Assembly: GCA_907163375.1 (NCBI GenBank)
Contig: CAJQUW010011022.1
Span: 1-64,000 of the forward strand
DNA length: 64,000 bases
Direction: 5' to 3'
Source: Prostheceraeus crozeri
Taxonomy: Eukaryota > Platyhelminthes > Polycladida > Euryleptidae
Shown: piece by piece, positions 56,051-64,000 of the stretch
Layout: every line of letters starts with the position of its first letter
Numbering within the stretch: the stretch's first letter is position 1
Position numbers and translations under genes: made by a program
The notes under the pieces: generated by a model
The model's database searches: none
The model's input: the letters and a program-made list of their open reading frames with translations, nothing else
Told to the model about the DNA's origin: nothing

Positions 56051-59000
56051 TATTTATTTAGGCGGCCAGTTTCTAATGTAGAAATTTCTTTTTAGGTATG
56101 GACACCACTTAATGATTCTGTATTTGTTACTCAAATCCCGTTCATCCTTTCCGTTTTCTTAACTTTTGATGCTCATTGATAACCTTTCACATTAATAGCA
56201 TTTAATAAATGGAGATACTTTAGGCGTGTAACAATAAGGAGACAAATTGAATGCATCACAGGAAACTTGCACTTCGATTACATGTGCAGTATATCAACTA
56301 TCAAATGATGTAGTGACACAGTTAAATGACAAAGCTGCATTCCGTCTGTTTCCATCGACCGTTTGAAAGCGCTGGACGCCGAAGGCCCGTCTGAATTTAC
56401 TTTCAATTTTTAATTTATGAAACTATAGATTTCTAACTTTCTTTTGATATTAAATGATGATTCAAAAGCATGAACACTGTTCAATTTGTGCAAATATGTC
56501 TCAATATTGTTTTACAACATCTCTGAAGAATTTTAGATATAGTAATAAGATGAGCAGCACATTCACATTTGTCTTATGACTGTGGTAGCTAGTGCATGAC
56601 CAATAGACAATCCTACGTCTTGAAATAATGAAGATTCAATCTACTTGGTTGAAGAGCGTGTACACTTGACAATGACTCCACAACATCCGAGGTCCGAAAG
56701 CTATCTAATCAAGTCAGTCATCAAAGTGGACAGACTTGAGAATCATGAGTTTCTAAAAGCAATTTCAAACCAGCAATGCAATTCGAACATAGGGAGATAC
56801 TCTAACAATGAGAACCAGTGCTGAGGCGGACAGCCAGGCTGGCTCATCACCTAAGATGGTCTGCAACCTCTTATAGATGTTCACCATTAGAAGTAGAAAA
56901 GAACAGACGGAAAAATCGGATCAATACCTGACTGAACATGGAGGAAGAAAGTCACACAAGGTTCATTTTAGCGGTGTCTTTCAACTGCGAACCCTGCAGT
57001 GATACCGCCGTCTGGGGGACTTACCAGTGCATCAATGCAGCAGCATGTCTGATGAAGCCTAAAATTGGTCTAATATCCTTACAATGATCCGTGCGAATCA
57101 TCTCCAATTTCCTCTCTTCTTGTCATAAGTCATGCTCAACAGCTTCTCATTTCCTATGCTTGACAGCACTAAAATGAGCGGAAGAACACTTTTTCAATAA
57201 AACTTCGCGAATAGCATTTCCTTTCCATTAATTTAAGAATCCCTCTTTTTTGAAAATAAATTTCCAAATAGCAAGTCAATCAAGTGGAAGCCTAACTTAG
57301 TTGGAAAATCGACTGCACTTCAATCATCATGCGAAGATCGTCATGAATTCGAGCCTGGCCGACAACGGGAGATACAACAGAATTCAGTTAGCAAATCCGC
57401 GATCCCGTTAACCTATTGCCCTCAGACCTGGACATGCAGACACATGCAAGGTCGCATATACCATACCCATGCTCGTAAATTAGCCCGACCAAACCCGTGC
57501 CGATGGCGAGGTTTCCGGATTATCAGAGTTCGGATTGGCGAGATTTTCCTTTAGCTTCTTTAATAATTTCTACTTGATTCATAATAACTGACGCACGTGC
57601 CTGAACTGGCTCCATCATGGCAGATCTGATCGATCGTGTGACGCACCCATTACATGTCTCTCCATTATTCATGAATGCCATTCACGCTGATAAGCATGCA
57701 AGCCCATGTCAATTGCTGTGCCCTTCTAGTAAAGACCAACCGAAACATGTGGAGGCTCTACTAAACTGACACATCAATCTTCTTCAATAATTTTCAATAT
57801 TAATCTGATGTTCTCCAGACGATCTTTAATAATTAACATATGCAATTTTTAACCAATTAACCTCTTCCAGTCAAGGCCCATCCCTAGTATAGCTGTATGT
57901 TGTGTGTGGGGCAATACTAGTGAAAACTTTTCTGCAACTTCCACTTCATTGGAATGAGTCTCATGATTCTATTCACAGTAGAAGAACGTCCTCTCATCGA
58001 GACTTTCTATTCGCAGTTTTTCATCCCTTTACCTCCTTCATCTTATCTTTAACCCCCAAGTGCTTCCTTCTACATGACTCAGTAGATCCTTCATAGATCT
58101 GAGATAATCCGCGTCTGAGTTTAGGGAAGATCACGCAAATATTTGACTCAGCCTGGATCACTGCGAGTTCGAACACTGACAAAGTTCGAGCTTCCTGAAA
58201 CAAAGGAGACGGCGGGTGGGGGTAGAGTTGGAGTTGGCCCGAGTTAGCGACGAAGATGAAAGTCAAGCCGCCGCCCCGTCGTAACAGCAGCCTACCTTTC
58301 CGCAATGACCCGCAGCGAGCGACTGTAGCGCTGTGACTCATTCAATTCATCTGTGGTGGAAATCAAATCAACGGTTTACATTGCGGGGTCGCGTCAGGCC
58401 TGATGCATGGAAGGAGAGATAAGGAGAATTGCAGCATCGCACCACGAATACTTGCACACACGCAGGACACGAGGATGACGATAGAACGAGACACTATGGA
58501 ATTCTCTCATCCGTCTTTGCCCCAGGATGATAACAAGTCAAGATTGTCTGAGGATTCAATGAACGAAGATCTTGTCTCAGATTGGGACAGCTCCTCTTGT
58601 CTCCGAAGCATGCCAGAGTTCAGGTCCATGAGACGAACGTCAAACTACACGTGTATGCGGAAATTCATAAGTTACATGAATTATGGGTTTCACATCTGAT
58701 CACAAATCTTCCTATAAGATGCGAGAACTCAGCTTTGAATCTGCAAGCCTTGAATGCACATGAGGAAATTGTGTGACCTCTAAAAACCCATTGCCGATCC
58801 GATAGACGTTTTGAGGATGGCCTTCTCGAAACACATCTTGAGCTGTGCCTTGGCGCAAGATGTATTGAACGTGGCCCTTTCAAAAGAGGTACTCATCTCA
58901 AGCTGAGCTCCCTCAGAAGACGCACTGAACTGAGCCATGTCACAAAGTACAATGAACGTGGCCCTTTCAGATGACGTAGTTATAGGGTTGAGGTCAAATA

Positions 59001-59304
59001 TGTTACTTACGTTCCTGTCTTATCTAACGGAGCGCTGTGGGAAGACCTTTCGCGTGTTAGATTTCGTTGAAATTGCTCCCCTATCTCTCGTACATTTCAC
59101 TGTCAAAAATTTGGCAGCCATTTCCTTGTAGGATCGCATTTATATTTTGCGGTTGACAGTAATTTGACTCTTCAGTGTCAGGAGATAGACTGGCCGACAA
59201 GTTATTAAATCGAATCAACAGAACGTACGGCAGCCAACCCAACAGTGTTGGTATCATGCCTATTGTGAAATTCAGCTCATGCTTGTGCGATTGTAAGTAC
59301 GATC
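56051..59304. other. Long gene-less stretch
   Basis: Frames up to about 106 codons, none with recognisable family features. No tandem array before 59.3 kb. Confidence 0.4.
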
Positions 59305-59900
59305 AAGGAAATTCAAACCCGGATAGACCTCGGTCCGTTTTATCGAGGAATTTAAAACCCAGCCAGACCTCAGCCTGCCTTATCGAGGAGATTAAAGCCT
59401 CGGTCCGCTTTTTCGAGGAATTTCAATCTCACATCCGTCCTCGGTCCGTTTGATCGAGGATATTCAAGGCCAGACAGACCTCAGCCCTTTTTTATCGTGG
59501 AAATTCAAGCCCAGATTAAGCCTCGGTCAACTTTATCGAGGAAATTCAAGCTCAGATCCGTCCTCGGTCCGTTTTATTGAGGATATTCAAGGCCAGACAG
59601 ACCTCAGCCCGTTTTATCGTGGATATTCAAGCCCACATTAAGGCTCGGTCCGTTTTATCGAGGAAATTCGAGCCCAGGTAGTCCTCAGCCTGCTTTGTAA
59701 GTGAAATTCAAGCTCAGATCCGGCCTCGGTCAACTTTATCGAGGAAATTCAAGCCCAACCAGACCTCAGCCTGCTTTATCGATGAAATTCAAGCTCAGAT
59801 CCGGCCTTCGACCGCTTCATCGAGAAAATCCAATCCCTGATCAGGCCTCGGCCCACATGATCGGGAATGCTCCGGCCAAGAGCTGGTCGGGGCTTTATGT
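59305..59900. repeat. Tandem array, about 14 units of 40-42 bp with higher-order structure
   Basis: Unit consensus begins CCTCGGTCCGTTTTATCGAG and continues GAAATTCAAGCCCAG plus a variable end. Two unit types (CCTCGGTC and CCTCAGCC) are interspersed. Three units near 59440-59562 are repeated as a 123-base block in the next 121-123 bases; later units near 59690-59810 alternate as pairs. Frames across it (59450-59641, 59701-59928) follow from the repeat and are not called as genes. Confidence 0.92.
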
Positions 59901-62829
59901 CTGGGCGCAGACGCGTAAACCCATTTAACTGCTTTTTCTAGACATTTTACGCAAACAGTGAATTCAGTCCAACCAGTTGCGAGAAATTCACCCGCACACT
60001 GCACTATCAATATGGATACAAATAATTCGTATTCTAACAACGCTGCCATCGGTCCCCACCAAATCGAAACCGCTTATCAACGCCACAAGGAACGCTAGAA
60101 AAGATATCCGAATGGGAAGTGCTGCCATATCTACTCCAGTTTTGAGTGAGGTGAAACTTCCTACCACGAGACAGCAACCGCCTACCTCCCCGATGCCTTT
60201 AGGGAATCTAGTGCTGTCAAAATGTTTTACGTAGATGTAGTGGAAGACTGTTAATTGAGTGAATAAGGAGATTTACGGTCGTCTGATAATGCTGTCGCAG
60301 CGACACACGGCGAAGGTTTTGACTCACTACAAGCCTCGCCCGCTACTACGCCACATGATCGATGTATTCTGTTTATTGCCTCCCCGGACACCATCTTCCG
60401 TCGCGCATCAATCATAATCGTGTGCTTTGAGTTGCATCCCTGCTCTCCTCCTCCGCTGCTGCTGCAGTCCAGTGATGATAGATGCAAGAGAGGCGCTCAT
60501 CAATCATGAGACACAAGGAGAAGTTCTATCCAGATGTGAGAGCGAACTTCTCCCAAATTGGCGTCTCTGAGCAATATCGCCGACTGTTGCGGCACCAGCC
60601 AGGGCCCGGAGTTCTTGCAGCAGTAGTACCCGCAGACGACTCGGTGACTCAGGCTTGGATCAATGTCTTCGTCAGCGGTCGGATAGAGATCGGAGTTGAT
60701 GTCTTTATAGAGAGAGGACAATTGACGCTATGGAGCCATAGATATTGACTTTGATATCTGTGAAACTTATCAGAGATTATTGCGTTGTGTCTGGTCTAAA
60801 AGGACATCTCAAAACCAGAACGTAAATGGTTGCAGACAGTCATTAGCTATGGGCGTATCCAAGGGGCATGAGGGAATGGCCCCTCTTCTTTGCGAATACT
60901 CACACTGGGCCAATCCGCGCGGTCAGTCAGGTTCCAAAGTTGCGAAACGTCGTCTCCCAATGAATTGCTGATGAGTCAATCTATTATTCATTGTCAACAT
61001 GCATGGAAGGGATACTAATTGGCCATAAGTATATCCTACATTTTTACGTCAGAACTGGTTTTTCGTATACAAAAAGGGGAAAATATTGATTCTTATGCAA
61101 TTGGCAGATGAAAAGTTTGTATGGTCTTGGAATGCAACTGACACATCTCTGATCAGTTTGAAATTCCATCATCATGGTATGCTAAGAAAACTCCAAATGC
61201 AAAGAGAAATTACGCAATTTGAACCCATCTCTCGTAAACAGAAGACATCTACTCGTCAATAGGCTCTCATAGATGTAGGCGTCACAAACTAAAACTAACA
61301 CGCATGTCGCGATCAATACGCAGTCAACATTGAAATTACAGAAGCACTTCAGGCTGCAATGGTGTTCGATGTGAGATTGAAGAAATTGATTTCCTTTACA
61401 TGTAGCTCGTCGAAAGTTTCAGATAAACTTCGATAACGTCAGTGAGACCCTGTCGATGACCGCTGGCAATTCTAGTCAGTTGGTCTAACATGATTGGACT
61501 ACCTGTGAATCCCTCGAAGTGAGCAGTCATCTTGTGTAACGACTGACTTAATAGAAGCTTATGCAATTAGAAAACTCATTTAGATACAAAAAGAACATAA
61601 TCCACGGAAAAACAAAAAAATCACATTTCAAACTTCAAAAAGCAGAAGTTACAAAACCTATGAAGCATCCTTTTTCTTGTTTTAATGATTCTTATCTTTT
61701 AAAAACCATTTTTCACCACTACTTTTGTTGAAGCCCCTAGCAGTGCATTCATCACCACACTTGTGTTTGATAAATAGCAAAGCAAGACACAGTATTGTCT
61801 TCTAAATTCTGTTGCAAGACACTTTACTTAAAAGTATTTTGCATACAAACAGTTGTCACAATGACAGTAGGGGTTGTATGCACTCAAAAGACAATGACTG
61901 ATCTAACACAGGCTAATTTTGGATCATGCGGTTCATCCCCTCGACCTCCATGAAAATCAACTGTCAGGAAAGACAGAAGATTTATTGCATCAGCTTAATA
62001 ACAATTTTGATTTATAATGCAATTGTACGGGGAAATTTTATTCTTCTAATTCTATTTACTATAATATGATATCTTCTAATTCTCTCCATCATATGACGTT
62101 CAGAACTGAAGGAATAGTTAGAATAAATGTCATTAAGACAAATTAATCATCATTAACCCTCTGATGCATAAGTGGGATCCATCTGACCCTGTAGTCGAGT
62201 CTTATACTTTCATTTTGCTAAATGTTGGGGTTTATTCGTTCATCATCACTGACAACAACTATCATTCAATTGATACTTCTGAAAGATAGCGGGGTTAATT
62301 GGAGCCATAACGGAGAAATGGACGAAGATGAAAGTCAAGTGAGCCATTGACATTGCACAAATTAAAGAAAATCTCTGAAAATAAAATATTTGATTTTTTT
62401 CAGATTACGTATCTCATCCAGAACAGAAAAACTGAGAAAACTGATCACGCTGATCTCAACAAAAATTACATGATTGCATCGGAAAATTTACATTTCTATT
62501 CAGCATACAGAAATATTGAAGCCATTCAGGAAATCTGGAATGATTCAATGTCCTATTTAGGGCCAAATTGTGGTCCAAATGCCAGTGGGCCGCGTGTGAT
62601 ACTTGAAAGTATCGTGCGTAGTTCGACAAATAATGCTGACGATGATTAAAACCGATACTTATTGATATACACGTATACATCATGTTCCTAGATATCTAAT
62701 AGACATGTTCATTGTTCATGTTTTTTCGCAAGTTGCTTTTTCAGACCATTTCAACTGCAAGAAGCCAACTTAGCAGTAGGATAGACTTCATACAGCGACA
62801 ACTCTCATCAGGTAAGGATAGTAGTGACA
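59901..62829. other. Long gene-less stretch
   Basis: Frames below 101 codons without recognised family. No repeat array or paired transposon end seen. Confidence 0.4.
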
Positions 62830-62930
62830 GTGGCGGTACCTCTACAGGCGATCAGACTCGACCCTGGTCTCCTGCACCATCGTACTAGTGTGCGGCTCTT
62901 AACCAACTGAGCCATCGTACCACGAGTCCA
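62830..62930 (-). mobile_element. tRNA-like sequence (tRNA-derived SINE or pseudo-tRNA)
   Basis: On the minus strand: GTGGTAC can pair with a downstream GTACCGC (one G-U) like an acceptor stem; box A-like TGGCTCAGTTGGTTAAGAG gives a D-arm; box B-like GGTCGAGTCTG follows. The anticodon and T arms do not form the normal 5-7-5 layout, so it is not a canonical tRNA gene. Confidence 0.6.
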
Positions 62931-64000
62931 AATGAGTTCTAAACATCATTGATGATTGAATATCCTTCGTAAGCCCGATGACAATGGCTTTAGTGCTGCA
63001 TTATGATCGCACAGTCAAGTAGTCGAATCTGCTTAAAGAACAGTTGCCAAAATAGTGCCGGCATGCTGAATTGAAAGAAGGCCTACCGCATTTCTATGAG
63101 GCATGAATCGATCAGATCAGTCGAAATGCAGAGCAACAATCACTTCAAGTGTTATTCATTCTCGCTTCAGAATAGACCATTTCTAACCGTGGTGCTTAAC
63201 TTTTGTTCAAAGGATTAGTGCGCGATAAAGAGAATCAGGAGTTACCAGACAGCAACAAGGTTTTTAGAGATGGATACTGTAGAACTTTGATTGTGAACTC
63301 TTGGTTGTTTAATTTGTAAGCACGTTGGTAAAACTTTCCCTATCACACTTGGAAATTATATAATATCACACAATGCAATTCAAGAACTATCATGCTGGTA
63401 AAGAGTTCTCCAAGATGTTATAAATCAAGTTTGATAATTGCAGACTACTTAATACTTCCGACAGTGTGACAATCAATGGTAGATTTCGATTCCTTGGTAC
63501 CGGGTTGACTCAAGTCCTGAGATGTTCCTGCAAAGAATTCCATATAATTGCGGATTGTAGCAGTTTCACATAGTTGAGCAGGATGGATTATCTGCATGTA
63601 GACATGACGGTTTGCGGTTTTACCGCCAAATTACGCCGTATTCAATTCTCATTTCAAATATTCAATTCAAATTCTGCACGGAACGAGTTCGAAAATGAGA
63701 CTTTCACAGAATGATGTACACCCGTTGCCTGTTACAAATCTGCGCGTCTGCCGAGTTCTCTTAATTCCTCTTCTTATCAGACAGGATCAAAGAAAGTCAC
63801 TTGTTAATCCAATCGGACGCAGATAGAAGTTTTTGGTTAAAATGAAGATTTCAATGTTTTCTCTTATCAACTGAAAGGTACTAATTCTAGAGCCATAAGT
63901 TTTGGCATGATATGTCTAGAAGTCATTTCCTATCATGTGTGTGATATTATCATGCTTCTGATCGTAGATGTATGCGAGAATGTGGTTAAATGTGGATTGA
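62931..64000. other. Gene-less end of window
   Basis: No recognised feature. Confidence 0.35.

Noticed and set aside
59450-59928. Protein-coding repeat gene in the 40-bp array
   Set aside because: Frames arise from the tandem unit and break at unit-length changes; no other coding sign.
62830-62930. Functional tRNA gene
   Set aside because: Acceptor-like pairing exists but anticodon and T arms lack the canonical 5-7-5 layout.

Overview
The window looks like nuclear DNA of an invertebrate metazoan, probably marine: intronless virus-like transposon genes, tRNA-derived SINEs, hAT elements with 8-bp target duplications, non-LTR retrotransposons and long stretches with no readable exon. No bacterial gene organisation, CRISPR array, rRNA operon or certain multi-exon host gene was seen. 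The species cannot be fixed from the sequence.

Region 1 to about 15.9 kb is one Polinton/Maverick (adintovirus-like) element, read almost wholly on the minus strand. In transcription order it has: a RING-finger gene, an unrecognised 233-codon gene, a small basic protein, a 233-codon gene with a PC4-like N-terminal pattern, the packaging ATPase, a conserved coiled-coil-like protein, a retroviral-type integrase with chromodomain, the minor capsid (penton) gene, then basic core-type ORFs and the major capsid gene running off position 1. PolB and the maturation protease are not in the window. Most core genes carry one frameshift or in-frame stop; the capsid genes are more damaged; the RING-side genes are open. 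About 7 kb of strongly strand-asymmetric low-complexity DNA (about 1.6-8.5 kb) splits the penton gene from the core/major-capsid genes.

Region 15.9-18.4 kb has a minisatellite and then an intact intronless plus-strand gene (16174-18240) for a cysteine-rich, possibly DDE-type protein that I cannot name, with a TATA box and AATAAA signal. Region 18.96-21.48 kb is a 5'-truncated non-LTR retrotransposon (endonuclease end plus reverse transcriptase, one frameshift).

Region 21.5-64 kb is repeat-rich and gene-poor. It holds three delimited non-autonomous hAT elements (22648-23385, 28445-29527, 42069-44347), the last containing a nested near-perfect 340-bp-arm foldback; a second foldback at 38.9-39.2 kb with a degenerate hammerhead-like core of the kind carried by Penelope-like elements; seven copies of one tRNA-derived SINE family; two other SINE-like families; a three-copy dispersed family (35, 36 and 41 kb); several LINE 3'-end fragments; a small MITE at 50 kb; and a 40-bp tandem array at 59.3-59.9 kb. 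Many single-base frameshifts could be real decay or long-read indel error; the sequence alone cannot tell.
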